The notes below the pieces were generated by a model. The model did no database searches, was not told where the DNA came from, and saw only the letters and a program-made list of their open reading frames with translations. The position numbers and the translations under genes were made by a program. Shown here in pieces: positions 1 to 9,776 of a stretch of DNA of 64,000 bases. Every line of letters begins with the position of its first letter. Position 1 is the stretch's first letter. Source of the stretch: Lepiota brunneoincarnata (Eukaryota; Basidiomycota; Agaricomycetes; Agaricales; Agaricaceae); assembly GCA_023014365.1 (NCBI GenBank), contig JAEBUN010000060.1, positions 62,001-126,000 on the forward strand, written 5' to 3'.

Positions 1-4
1 GAAA

Positions 5-20
5 CCCCCCCCCCCCCCCC
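5..20. repeat. poly(C) run
   Basis: A run of 16 C at the left edge. A similar run lies near 35850-35866 inside element G. It could be real or an assembly artefact. Confidence 0.9.
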
Positions 21-299
21 AAACACTGAGAGGTAACCCCTCAACCACAGAGAAACACTAGCAATGATGATGATTTAATAATGATAGACAAAGGAGATGA
101 CAAGGACATGAATGAATGTAAGTAAATGACACAACTAAACAAACATAAAACTAACAAGAAGACTAGTCCTCACCAGAATATGGGTTGAACAAGAGCTGGT
201 CCAAGGTGCAGACTGGAAGACCCTCCACAAGGAAGAAGCAAAGTCCAAGTTCTACAACAATGTCCAACCTGTACCCAGAAGGCTGTAAGGGGGACTCTG

Positions 300-480
300 G
301 GTCATTGCTCACAACTGCAGATTTGGAATTCTGATCTCCAGACTCCCTACATTCGGAAATCTAACCCCCAGCCCTCCTGCACTCAGAAATCTGATTCCCA
401 GCCTCCTAATGCTCAGAAATCCGATTTCCAGCCTCCCTAGGCTCAGAAATCTGTCCCTCAGCACCCCAGTACTCGGAATT
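300..480 (+). repeat. short degenerate tandem repeat inside LTR I
   Basis: Five or six copies of a roughly 29-nt unit containing CTCAGAAATCTGATTYCCAG follow one another. It lies in what would be the U3 part, upstream of the TATA box, a usual place for enhancer-like repeats in LTRs. Confidence 0.6.
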
Positions 481-635
481 TCCTCCTACACCCCTCTGAT
501 GCAGATGCAAACCCTCACTGGCATGCATGACCCTATCCCAAGCCCATTCCTGACTATACTTACTTTAGGCATTCCTGACACCTCACAGCCATTTATGTAG
601 AGTAGATTACTCAACTCAGACCTTACAGCAGGTAG

Positions 636-690
636 TATAAGTAGTGTAGGTGAGCTTGGAGAAACCTTATTCGATTCAATAAGGTTTCTC
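636..690 (+). promoter_or_regulatory. TATA box plus perfect 13-bp hairpin (LTR I)
   Basis: TATAA at 636-640. The hairpin starts 23 nt after the first base of the TATA box: stem GAGAAACCTTATT (659-671), loop CGATTC, stem AATAAGGTTTCTC (678-690). This places the hairpin at the expected 5' end of the transcript (start of R). The same arrangement is found in LTR families D and H. Confidence 0.6.
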
Positions 691-1431
691 CCTGCTCAGC
701 TGACACAACGCAGCAACCAGGTTGCCCTTACAAAGGCTGGGGATCAGGTGACATGTTTCAAAGAAAACTATCAAAATATGTGGTTAAGGAAAATGGAATG
801 GTAAGCTACAACCACAAACAAAATAAAGAAACAACTAATACAACAAAGCACAAGGCCCTAGCTGCTTTCTGCAGCTCATCAAAGAATGAAACAAAGAAAG
901 AGGCCATCAAGAAAGCCATAGAAGGAATAACAGTGATCAAGAAACTCAATGATAAAACCTTCACCAACCTCAACCCGAAACCCCCATGGTACATAGTAGA
1001 TGTAGGATCAAAAAAGAATATGAAAGACCTCATCAAGATAGGAATAGCCTTCTGCCTGGAGAATGGAGATCCAGTCTAATTCAGACCGATGTACACCTCA
1101 CTGCCAAACACCCTAGCCCTAATAGCAAAGGTAATCATGAGTCAAGGAAAAAGAGTCCTCCTCCCATCTCCTACAATGATCGTGACATACATCAAAGGCA
1201 TATGGGGTGAAGAGGTCACAGTAAAAATAGGAGCAATGGCTACCACCTTCTCCCAAATTAAAGTAACATTCCCAACAACCAACAACCACCCCTTCCCTTC
1301 CCAGCTTCAACTCAGTAATACCATACTTATCCAACTGACAAGACCAGATGACTGCAAAATCTGCCACTCTCAAGACCATGTCATGCCTATGTGCCACTAC
1401 CAATCCATAAGGCCCTCATGGAGGATGGGTC

Positions 1432-1448
1432 TTTTTTTTATTTTTTTT
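1432..1448 (-). other. T-rich run, probable poly(A) tail of antisense LINE-1
   Basis: About 17 bases, nearly all T, lie 50-60 bases beyond the stop of the LINE-1 C-terminal frame when read on the minus strand. That is where a LINE's poly(A) tail is expected. Confidence 0.5.
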
Positions 1449-2499
1449 ATTCTGTGTTTAACATGGTGCCTGGTAGCAGTCCATGCTAGTCTACCTAATA
1501 CAGAAAGACTAGATTACAGGTTCAAAAGGGATGGGGCCAGTGGCCCCATTTAAACTATGACTACCAGTAGCTACTAAGGGTAGACAAGTGTTTTTAATAG
1601 AAGTTAGTTCCACACTCCTGGCTGGGGAAGGCATGGCTGAGGGGATTAAGCCACCCTTGGGCTGTGATGTGAAGGCAAAGGCTAATGGGTTGTCCTGAAG
1701 AAATCCCACCAAGTTTTCCAAGGTGAGTAGCACTGCAGGGGAAATTGAGCTGATGTCCCAAGTGAATTGGGAACAGTGGAATAAAATGTGCTCTCTGGTC
1801 TCCAAGAGCTCACCACAGGCACAGGATACATCTTCATTAGAAAAGAACCAAAGGCAATATTTACCAATGGGTACATACATATGCAGTAATACAGCAGGTG
1901 AGGCAAGAAGTGAGTGAGGGAGGGTCTTTCACAGAGAGTTTGAGCCAAGTCCCATGGTGGAGAGAAGAAGGCTGGAGAGAATGTCCAGATCCATTGAGGA
2001 GGTCTAGGAATTGGCTACCATGGGGGGCCCTATTAGCAAAGAGGAGGTGCTATTCAGCTGATGCAGACTTGGCAGCCTGGGAGCAGAGGTATGCTGAAGT
2101 TGTAGGAGATGTATCATTCAGGGGAAAGTGTTGGGCATGAGCCTCATCATGTGCACAAAGATGGAGAGGCCACTTCCAGCAGGATAGGACTTGGACAAAG
2201 GTAACCTTGGAGCCTGCAGATGCCTCCAACCAAGGAAAGAGAGCCTGGATAACAGTAAGTGAGTGAGCCTGTCCAGAGTGGGGAGAGGGATCCAAAACTA
2301 TCCTACAAGAGTGCAAAGAGTCTGTGAAAACTACAATACAAGAGGGGACATGGGGAGGGGAAAGAGCAGAGACAATACCAGAGCAAATACCTAGAAGCTC
2401 AGAACAAGAGGAGAGAGCTCTCCCAGCAGAAACAGAAAACCTATGTACAAGAGAAGAAGAGACATAGATGAAAGCAGAGGCAGAAGCACAGAGGAGGGG

Positions 2500-2797
2500 T
2501 GTTAGGGGAAGTAAGGTGCACCAGAACCCAGTTCATATTTGGGTGGCAATTACAATTGACACCTGCACTATTTATATACATAGTGGTCTGCACACAGACT
2601 GGGTAACCAAACACTACATAGGCTACCAGTGATAACACATGCAAACAATACACAAATAACTAATAGATAGTACAATTGTATGTGGGATTGGGCTTGGACA
2701 TTGGGCATTGGCTAGAGAGGCCGAGCCCAGACACTCAGCCACAGACCCCTAGATGTACCTTGTGTAAGGGGGTGCATGTGACACTAGTCCCCTTACA
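2500..2797 (+). mobile_element. B-family LTR, copy 1
   Basis: Begins TGTTAGGGG and ends CCCCTTACA, matching the other B copies. Flanks AGGGG / AGGGT resemble a 5-bp target duplication with one mismatch. It sits in the RNase H gene of LINE-1. Drawn on the plus strand for alignment; the full-length B element shows the functional orientation is the reverse. Confidence 0.8.
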
Positions 2798-2804
2798 AGG
2801 GTAT

Positions 2805-3125
2805 TGTTAGGGGATAAAAGCAGCCGGAACCAAGCTAATATTTGAGTGCCAATTGCAATCAGCATGCACACTACTTAAATACAGTAGTGGTCCATGCACA
2901 GATCAGGTAATCAAACACCACTTAGCTACCAGAATGTAATAGATGCAAACAATATACAACCAACATTAGCTGCACACAGATTGGACTTGGGGATGGGAGT
3001 GGCTGAAGGCTGAGGCCAGGTTCAGGCATCGGGCATTGGCTAGAATGGCCGAGCCTGAATACCTTACCACAGACCCCTAGATGTACCTTGTGTAAGGGGG
3101 GGTGAATGACACCAGTCCCCTTATG
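2805..3125 (+). mobile_element. B-family LTR, copy 2
   Basis: Same family as copy 1 and only 7 bp away. The right end reads CCCCTTATG where other copies have CCCCTTACA, so the terminal CA seems mutated. Flanks GGTAT / GGGAT are a one-mismatch target duplication. It splits the RNase H domain of LINE-1 just after its first conserved Asp. Confidence 0.75.
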
Positions 3126-4029
3126 GGGATCCTTTGGGACTGCTGCATCAGTAACCACATAGGTGGCACTAGGGTTGCTCCTCACAGTATCCAGTATAGA
3201 GTCAACTTGGCAGCGATATGCAGCCTCCACCTCAGGCTCCAGATGACTAGAGAGTGGTGAGACAAATGAGAACCGGTCAGGGAATAAGTCTAATATGTGG
3301 TGACCAGGCCTGGCTTCAGCACACAAGGCCTCAAAGCATTCAGTAGACTTGGCTATGAGAGAGTCCATCTCATCAAGAGGGCCTCTGGCCTTCCTCTGGA
3401 TCCCAGAAGAGAGCAAAGCAAAGGATAGAGGATGTTTGACTGTAGACAAGTTCCCTCTGTCAAGAAGGGAGTGGAGGGCATAAGTGTGGTGGAGAGTCTT
3501 AAGTCATAGTGCAGCATGCCTGCAAGCTTGCAAAGCTGAAGATGCATAGGGCTTAGACCTGCAATAACCTCTGTACCACCTAGGAGGGATATTCTGAAAA
3601 CACCAGTAATCCAGAGGGCAGCTTTGTGCTGGGCTTTCCTAAGCAAATCCAGCAGAGCCTTAATATAAGTACCCTGGAAGAACCAGAGCCAGTACCCATA
3701 AGTCATAATGGGAACAATATAGGACTGGTAGAGCAGGCACTTCTGGTCAGAGGAGAGGCCACAGATGGAGTTACCAAGCATACCCATGGAGCAAACTGTG
3801 GTGAAAGCCTTAGTGGAGTAGAGTGGAGGAGAGAGTTGCCAGTAAAAGGTGCAAAGCTAAGGTCCAGTAGAGGTGGCTCATCATGCCACTAGTGAGGATG
3901 GGCCTTGGAGAAGAAGGAAACTCTGGCAAGTCATGTAAGGAAGGGATCACCTATATGATAGTCTAGTTTAATAGCTAAACAATATATTTAAGATAATGAT
4001 CCAATACCACCTCCCTCTCACAAAATAAC

Positions 4030-4666
4030 TGTAAGGCTGCTTTGCATTCTCAGGAGTAAAAAGAGTGTATTCTGTATACCTATGTGGCATGTCTTTTATA
4101 GAGTCTATGTGTTTGTTTTTCTATGAGAATTGGCAGTAAAAGAAGTGCTATGGTATGTAAACAAGAGATTGAGAGCATAAATGAGTGAGCTTTCTACATA
4201 AAATGAGAGAGAAAGTGTAAGGAATTATGTGTAAGATAAAGAAAGATAAAGAGAGATAAAGAGCAAGCCGAATTACCAATATTGTAAGGGGACTGGTGTC
4301 ATTCACCCCCCTTATGAAAGGCATGTCTAGAGGTCTGTGATTAGGTGTCTGGGCTTGGCCTCTCTAGCTGATGCCTGATGCCCGAGCCCAGCTTTGGCCT
4401 TTGGCCACCTCCATCCCCAAGCCCAATCCACATACAATTGTAACTCTATACTGTTGTTGTTTATTGTTTGCATGTGTTATTACTGGTAGCCTATGTAGTG
4501 TTGGACTACCCAGTCTGTGCACAGACCACTATGTACTTAAATAGTGCAGGTGCCGATTATGATTGGCACCCAAATATCAACTTGGTTCCAGTGCACTCTA
4601 CCTCCCCTAACAAAAATACACTAGATAATTGTGACATCTTCATGTAGCTGAGAGAACATTCCTACA
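4030..4666 (-). mobile_element. solo LTR of element A, split by a B LTR
   Basis: The reverse complement matches the LTRs of element A at 10491-10781 and 32832-33122: start at TGTAAGGCTGC, end at CATTCCTACA. TAAC on both sides (4026-4029 and 4667-4670) is a 4-bp target duplication, or ATAAC 5-bp if the terminal A is shared. B copy 3 was inserted later at 4283-4612. Bases 3961-4029 to its left hold nothing I recognise. Confidence 0.8.
4283..4612 (-). mobile_element. B-family LTR, copy 3, inside the A solo LTR
   Basis: Minus-strand drawing of the same LTR: TGTAAGGGG ... CCCCTAACA. It interrupts the A LTR at the motif that reads ATTACCACTATACACTAG in the intact copy. Target duplication is diverged (AATAT / AAAAT). 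Confidence 0.8.
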
Positions 4667-5052
4667 TAACTGAGAAATAAGACAACCTAAAGATAACAAA
4701 TAAAGGCAAGTGGCCTCAAAACACAAAAACAACAAACATGAATAACACAAACCAACTACATAACAAGTTAAGTGCAGGCCATCTTGAGGATATAACAACC
4801 TGGGATGGTAACAACAGAGCAAGAGCATAGCCCACTAACTGCAGTAATGGAGCAGATAGTATAAACATCAGCATATCTGCTGGACAAACACCCCATAACC
4901 CAAAGCTAACTGGTAGCTCTAGGCACTGGGATCCAACACCAATGAGAGCTACCCTAAGTCTAGGAAATAACCAGCCAACCAGACCTGTAATCTCTTATAT
5001 GGCCTGTCCAGATACATCCTGCTTATACAACCAAGTTAAAAATAACCCCAAA
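4667..5052 (+). other. 386 bp without a clear gene, possibly the 5' part of LINE-2
   Basis: A-rich on the plus strand like the LINE-2 sequence that resumes after element D1. No motif is recognised. Assignment to LINE-2 is by position only. Confidence 0.3.
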
Positions 5053-5056
5053 TGTT

Positions 5057-5416
5057 ATGAACAGTCCAGCCAAGGAAGAGTTGAAGCAAGTCTTCAACTT
5101 CACAAGATGGTTACAGGAAACAATGGATCAATTACAGGCATAGGAATATGAAGATGAAGAAGAAGCATATCACTACACTATGCAGGACTTGGCAAGAGAA
5201 GCAGGAATGGAGATAACATTAGAGGATATTCTGGAATACCCTGAAGAAGAGGAAGAACCGATAGATCCAACCTCTGACACAGATGGAGACACTGAGAGAG
5301 CAGATAGCAGGAATGATGAAGAGGCCATGGAGATAGGATCAGGAGAAGAAGAGTATGAGTCAGAGGAAAGTGATGGAACATCACACAGCAGTGGAATGGA
5401 GAATGAGGATTACTGA
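5057..5416 (+). pseudogene. Acidic ORF inside D element, copy 1 (one stop)
   Basis: The frame starts at the ATG whose A is the fifth base of the element and runs 120 codons with one TAG at 5141-5143 (CAA in copy 2). It contains MQDLAREAGMEITLEDILEY and then a long run rich in Glu, Asp, Ser and Thr. Compared with copy 2, indels are multiples of three (9 nt after EDILEYP), suggesting the frame mattered. No known domain is recognised. It may be the C-terminal end of a retrotransposon polyprotein that ran into the U3 of the 3' LTR, or a separate small protein. Confidence 0.5.
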
Positions 5417-5533
5417 CTTATGTAAGATATACTTAGCAAGAGACCATTAGCTAGGATGAGGATTGCAGCCAAAGGCTGTACAGGACAGCAGAGTAGCCTT
5501 ACAACCTATAATGAGTGTATAGTATCTCATAGG

Positions 5534-5580
5534 TATATAAAGGTCTGTACAAGTAGAGATTAAAGCTCCAAGCTTTAATC
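5534..5580 (+). promoter_or_regulatory. TATA box plus 10-bp hairpin (D copy 1)
   Basis: TATATAA at 5534-5540. Starting 24 nt later is GATTAAAGCT (5558-5567), loop CCA, AGCTTTAATC (5571-5580), a perfect 10-bp stem. Copy 2 keeps the hairpin with small changes in the loop. Confidence 0.6.
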
Positions 5581-5751
5581 TTGTTAACAGTGGTCATTAA
5601 CCCTCTCTGCCTTAACTTGGCATGTTCCCTCATTATTTCATTAAGTACGATCCACTAAGCTCTGCAAGGCCAACTGTCTCAGACACCTTGTAGAGTGATT
5701 GAAGGCCTTCTCTAGTTATCTTTGGATACAGAAGAAGCAAGGATCATAACA

Positions 5752-6541
5752 TAAAAACCAACAAATCAAGAAAAATTGGAATAAAAATTGGAACTCTAAA
5801 CATTAGAGGAAAAAGATACACAAACAAAACATCTAAATACAAAGACATTACAACTCTAATGAGAAAAAACCACATATCAATACTAGCCATACAAGAAATC
5901 AAACTAACCGAAAATGAACATGAAATCCTAATGAACAAAAACCCCAGCATATACATAGAAAGCATTCCAGCACAAGCAGCCAAGGAATGGCTTTCGTAAT
6001 AAACAAAGAACTAATCAACTAGAAAGATAACCAACCAACAATATGGAAACATGAAATAATAATAAAAGGAAGAGTATCAAGACTAACTCTAGAATGGAAT
6101 GACCAACAAATAGATATGATAAATATATACCCTCCAAATGAACTGAGAGATAAAATAAACTTCATAAGCAAACTTGAGAGAAAACTAAGAGAAATAGAAG
6201 ACCTAAACAAACTTATAATACTTGGAGACATCAACTTTGTAGAAGATGCAATAGACAGACTTCCACACCACCAAGATGACAACTGACTAACAAATAACTG
6301 GAAAAGAATAACAAACAAACTAAAACTAATAGACAGATGGAGAGAATACATGAACATGAAAAAGACTACACATACTTTCAAGGAAATAGCCTGGCAAGAA
6401 TAGACCAAATATACATGAATAAAGAAATGAACACATACTCATACAACTGGGAAATACAAAATGGAGCACAAATATCAGACTATAGACTAGCAACAACAAA
6501 CATAATGAAAAAAGGGCTACCCTTCATAGAAAGAGGACTAT
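5752..6541 (+). pseudogene. LINE-2 endonuclease domain (EEP/APE-like)
   Basis: The translated plus strand, in places by switching over stops, gives the exonuclease-endonuclease-phosphatase fold in order: IKIGTLNIRG near 5780, ILAIQEIKLTENE near 5880 (with the catalytic Glu of the family), MINIYPPNELRDKI near 6120, LGDINFVEDAIDRLP near 6222 (the GDxN motif), then LARIDQIYMNKE and ISDYRLATTNI near 6390-6490 (SDH replaced by SDY). Such a domain nicks target DNA for LINE integration. Several stops sit where Trp is expected (TGG to TAG or TGA). The frame is cut at 6541 by element B and resumes at 33346. Confidence 0.75.
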
Positions 6542-6872
6542 TGTTAGGGGAGGATATGGCACTGGAACCAAGTTGATATTTGGATGGTGATCACAATCAA
6601 CATCTGCACTATTTTAAGTACATAGTAGTTTATGCACAGACCAGGTAGCAAACACTACTTAGGCTACCAGTAATAACACACATAAACAATAAACAACAAT
6701 GTTAGTAAATACAACTGTATGCAGGATCAGGCTCAGGGATGGGGGTGGCCAAAGGCTGAGGCTGGGCTTGGGCATTGGGCATTGGCTAGAGAGGCTGAGC
6801 CTGGACACCCAACCACAGACCCCTAGACATACCTTGTGTAAGGGGGGGGCATACAACACCAGTCCCCTTACA
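6542..6872 (-). repeat. 3' LTR of the B element (copy 4)
   Basis: 331 bp, plus-strand ends TGTTAGGGG and CCCCTTACA. ACTAT at 6537-6541 is its half of the target duplication. Confidence 0.85.
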
Positions 6873-6890
6873 CCAGCCCCCTCTTAAGAG
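6873..6890 (-). other. Polypurine tract of the B element
   Basis: Read on the minus strand the bases are CTCTTAAGAGGGGGCTGG, ending directly at the LTR. A purine tract here is where plus-strand DNA synthesis would be primed. Confidence 0.45.
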
Positions 6891-7361
6891 TTGATGACCT
6901 GGCGACTCAGTTCCTTTATCCTAGGCAGTGTGAGTCTAGCAGCCATCTGCAAGCCAAATGATAAGCCTATCTGCCAAGAGGGAACAGGTGAAATTGAGAT
7001 GGTCAGGGTAGGCATTGGGCATAATTCCTCGGCCTCAAGTCGCAAGGACACTGTTGACCTCCATCAGGGTCAAAGTCAGGGTAGGGGTAGCACTTCCCAT
7101 CTGGACTGATGGGACTCCAGGAGTAGGCATGCTGGAGGGGGTAGAGATGGGCATAGGAGAGCTGTGCAATGATTGGTGAGAAACTGTGGGCGAGTGGGTA
7201 GGAGTGGGGGTAGATGCAGCTGTATGCATAGTGGTCGACAGAATGCCAGCTGGGATAGGGATTGTGGGGGGAGTGGGAATGACAGAAGAAGCCTGCAAGG
7301 AGGACTGCGCACCTGGGTGTGCCCAGTTGGGGACTGGGGTAGCAGAACCATGGGCAGCAGG

Positions 7362-7712
7362 TGTTACATGGGTTAGGCATCTGCAAGGCTCAATGCGATC
7401 AATGACAAGTTGACCATTGAGTAGTGTGAGCAAGTCAAAGGCAATGCCAATGATCAGGAACAAATATGGTGCATAATAAGACAAAGCTAGAGAATACAAG
7501 TGGTAGCTAAGTCTATATATACTTCTGGAACAACTGGCATGTGATAAAAGAAAGAATCACATGCAAATGGGTGAGAATCACAAGCCAACAGAAGCTAACT
7601 ATAGACAGGCAGTGGCATGTGATAAGTAAATAAAGATGGGCACTGACAACAGGCAGTAACATGTGATAAACAAAAATAGATGGGTGGATGCGCTAAAGGG
7701 AAAATGGTAACA
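7362..7712 (-). mobile_element. solo LTR of element C inside the KH gene
   Basis: 351 bp, reverse complement of the C LTRs, plus-strand ends TGTTAC and GTAACA. Flanks GCAGG / GCGGG form a 5-bp target duplication with one transition. Removing it restores the KH protein frame. Confidence 0.85.
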
Positions 7713-7916
7713 GCGGGGTCTGCACAGGCTGAAGTGGGAGCCTGAGCCACTACAGGAGCAGACAGTCCAGGGGCTGCTAGGGTGGGGCTGGAAGCCACCA
7801 TTGTCTTCTCCTTCTTTGTCTTTGGAAGGTAGACGCACTTGCACACAATCCACTTGCCTAATACCACAAGGGCATCACCGAGTTGCTGCTCGGTCCCCCT
7901 GATAGAGACATGGCAC

Positions 7917-9776
7917 TGAATTGTGGATTACTTTATGGAATTGAAAACAAAGTTCGCTAACAAGTTCGCTAATTCTGACTTTATAAGTTTGTGGGGGAGA
8001 GGTTGTCACAAATCTCCAGAAATATATTCAATTCTAAGGTTTTAGGGTTTTTGGTATGCTACTCTCTTAGTCTCCAACTTAGACAGACAGTTGTCCTATC
8101 TGAATACAATGGGTACTTCGATGGTCATTACTATATAATATGTTAACTAAGATCTTCACAATTCGATAAATCAGGCAAAATGCAAGCTTTTGCAATCAAT
8201 GAGCCTCCATAGACCTAGCAGACAGCATGTTCTAATGGGCCCTAGCATACCATGTCCTTTCTTCTTGACAATTCTATAACTTTACACTACCCAGCGAGAC
8301 CGGCTTCTTACAAGCTCCTGCAGTAAGTGTCTTTAGGCTAGTAGGCCTAGTGGACAGCATTATCTAACAGGCCCTAGCACATTACAGCTTCTGGACAATA
8401 CAATAATACTTTATACTACTCAGCAAGACAGGCTTCTTGTGAGCTCCTGCAGTAAGTATCTTTAAACTAGATAGACCTAGTGGACAGTGTTTTCAACGGG
8501 CCCTAGCATACTATGTTCGCTTCTCAATTAAACAGCTCTACAATTCAATGGTATACTTCTGAGGCAAGGCCTCTAAGAGGAACCCAAAGAAACAGAAGTT
8601 AGTAAACTTTCTACTTAAGAACTGAAGAGTCGTATCAACTTCTATTCAGCTCTTGAGTCAAGCAGAAGGGCCTGTCAATATCTCAATCATTTCAAAGGGT
8701 CTGGTTTTAAAGAGTATAACTCTTTTAAGTCTCTGGTGGTCTATGAGCAAAGAAAATCACATAAAATTGCTTTATATTCCTCGCCTAATTGACCATACAA
8801 TCAGGGGGGAAAATAGGCAAGTGGTTTCTTGCCTCCCATATAATTTACAGACAAGTTTTTATAACAATATACAATTAACTTATGGGTATACCTGAAACAA
8901 GCCTTCAGCTTCATCATTTTATTGTCTCCTCATCATTTAGGAGCATCATTCTAGGAGTTCTGATATCAGTGACATAATTCGTGCTCAGGAACTTGCTCCC
9001 TAAGTGCCTGGCTATTTATATCACAGCCAGTCAGGTTAGCAGGTTTCCTCACTAATATTTATCTATAGGTTTTTATTTTAGTCTTGGACTCTCCACACCC
9101 GAGTTCTCAACCCTAATGTTCTAGAGTCCACTGCCATAGTTCTTCAGGCAGTAGACTAATGATAGAATTAATTATCTTATTCCATTCTTATCAATCTTCA
9201 TTTTCTAGCTCAGCATTTTGGATCTCTTTTTGTTTCTATAAGTGAGCATCCTTCCCTGAGTACCCTCTTGGATACCCCCATCCAATCTCTTAGGTCTCAG
9301 TACCATCAGAGCTGTTCCAAGGGAACATTCTTGCCAGGGCATTAGCCAATCCCTACATTCTTTGGTCAAGATTCACTCCCAGACCTGTTATTATAGCTAG
9401 GTACCATCCAAATGACATAGGTGTTACAGCTTGTCCACTTTCTAGGGCAAAGACAGAGCAATGGGTCTTTTGTACAGTCATGAGGATCTTAACTAATATC
9501 TTAGTTAACATGGTATTGGATACAACGCTTGGATACATTCATACCAGAGTCATTCTTCCATAGCCCTATCACTAATAAGGTAGTCAGCATCACTTTTACT
9601 TGTCTGGGTATTCTGATTCAGTTTCTGAGATGTCTGCCTTTGCATATTTAGATAGTACTCCAATCTCTTGTACCCAGTGTCTGACAATGGCCATATACTG
9701 ATATTATTCGGTATCAGAGAGTTAGTTACTTTGTTAACTAGTGATTTCATAAACAAAATGATTTTGCAGCGCAACA
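7917..9776 (+). mobile_element. E element copy 1 (1860 bp, probable long solo LTR)
   Basis: Begins TGAATTGTGGATTAC and ends TTGCAGCGCAACA. Flanked by a perfect 4-bp duplication GCAC (7913-7916 and 9777-9780). Copy 2 at 39833-41697 has the same ends, nearly the same length (1865 bp) and its own 4-bp duplication CTGT. TG...CA ends with a 4-bp TSD fit a very long LTR, but no internal domain is seen, so a non-LTR class cannot be excluded. The frame near 8653-8895 (SQAEGPVNISIISKGLVL) is also readable in copies 2 and 3, but with stops and no domain; I do not call it a gene. Confidence 0.7.
8205..8520 (+). repeat. Threefold internal repeat in E1
   Basis: Three diverged units of 120-135 bp each contain CCTAGYRGACAGYRT, then GGGCCCTAGCAYA, then AGCTCCTGCAGTAAGTRTCTTTA. 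They start near 8214, 8346 and 8466. All three E copies carry the array. Confidence 0.75.

Larger units (their letters stand above)
284..732 (+). mobile_element. solo LTR, family I (449 bp)
   Basis: Starts TGTAAGGG and ends CCCTTACA, an 8-bp terminal inverted repeat with the TG...CA ends of an LTR. It is flanked by a perfect 5-bp target duplication AAGGC (279-283 and 733-737). The interior contains near-repeats of a CTCAGAAATCTGATTCCCAG-like unit (300-480), TATAA at 636-640 and a 13-bp hairpin at 659-690. No second LTR or internal domain is present, so it is a solo LTR. The superfamily is unknown. Confidence 0.85.
167..1427 (+). pseudogene. LINE ORF1-like (gag-like) protein with CCHC knuckle, split by a solo LTR
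   Basis: An open frame runs 167-283. When the 284-732 LTR and one copy of its duplicated AAGGC are removed, it continues in the same frame from 738, through one TAA at 1077-1079, to about 1427. The C-terminal part has a zinc knuckle, CKICHSQDHVMPMC (bases 1353-1394), which fits C-x2-C-x4-H-x4-C. The middle is lysine- and asparagine-rich. A basic protein ending in a knuckle is typical of the nucleic-acid-binding first ORF of fungal LINEs (Tad1-like), and this is my preferred call; a retrotransposon gag is the alternative. The 3' side is cut by the end of the antisense LINE-1, whose presumed poly(A) tail begins at about 1432. Bases 1-166 carry further A-rich sequence with stops, probably the same ORF in decay. 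The frame continuity is seen; the LINE assignment is inferred. Confidence 0.5.
1506..3960 (-). pseudogene. LINE-1 ORF2 relic: RT C-terminus, RNase H, zinc finger
   Basis: Reading the minus strand from 3960 down, the order is: end of an RT palm/thumb region (3353-3787, containing SYIVPIMTYGYWLWF and KAALWITGVF, conserved in fungal LINEs); the start of an RNase H domain at about 3170-3125 (TYVVTDAAVP with its Asp); two inserted B LTRs; the rest of RNase H at 2320-2050 (FTDSLHSC, then DPSPHSGQAHS); and a C-terminal finger at 1780-1880 (CACGELLETREHILFHC, C-x-C...H-x3-C). This RT-RNase H-finger order is characteristic of Tad1/I-type fungal LINEs. The frame is broken by stops, a deletion before the RT fragment and the LTRs. 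Nothing upstream of about 3960 is recognisable, so the element is 5'-truncated. Inactive. Confidence 0.8.
5053..5751 (+). mobile_element. D element copy 1 (699 bp, LTR-like)
   Basis: Begins TGTTATGAACAG and ends ATCATAACA, a 7-bp terminal inverted repeat TGTTATG/CATAACA. It is the same length, to one base, as copy 2 at 27306-28003, which has a perfect TSD. It is poor in CpG: many CG sites of copy 2 read TG or CA here, so this is the older copy. It lies at the boundary of recognisable LINE-2 sequence. I could not find a target duplication. Confidence 0.8.

Noticed and set aside
5048..5757. Target-site duplication for D copy 1
   Set aside because: CCAAA and TAAAA share only AAA; copy 1 is old, and D is defined by copy 2 instead.
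8653..8895. ORF in E1 with similar frames in E2 and E3
   Set aside because: Frames are broken differently in each copy and differences are not concentrated at third positions; no domain. Likely chance openness of a conserved repeat.
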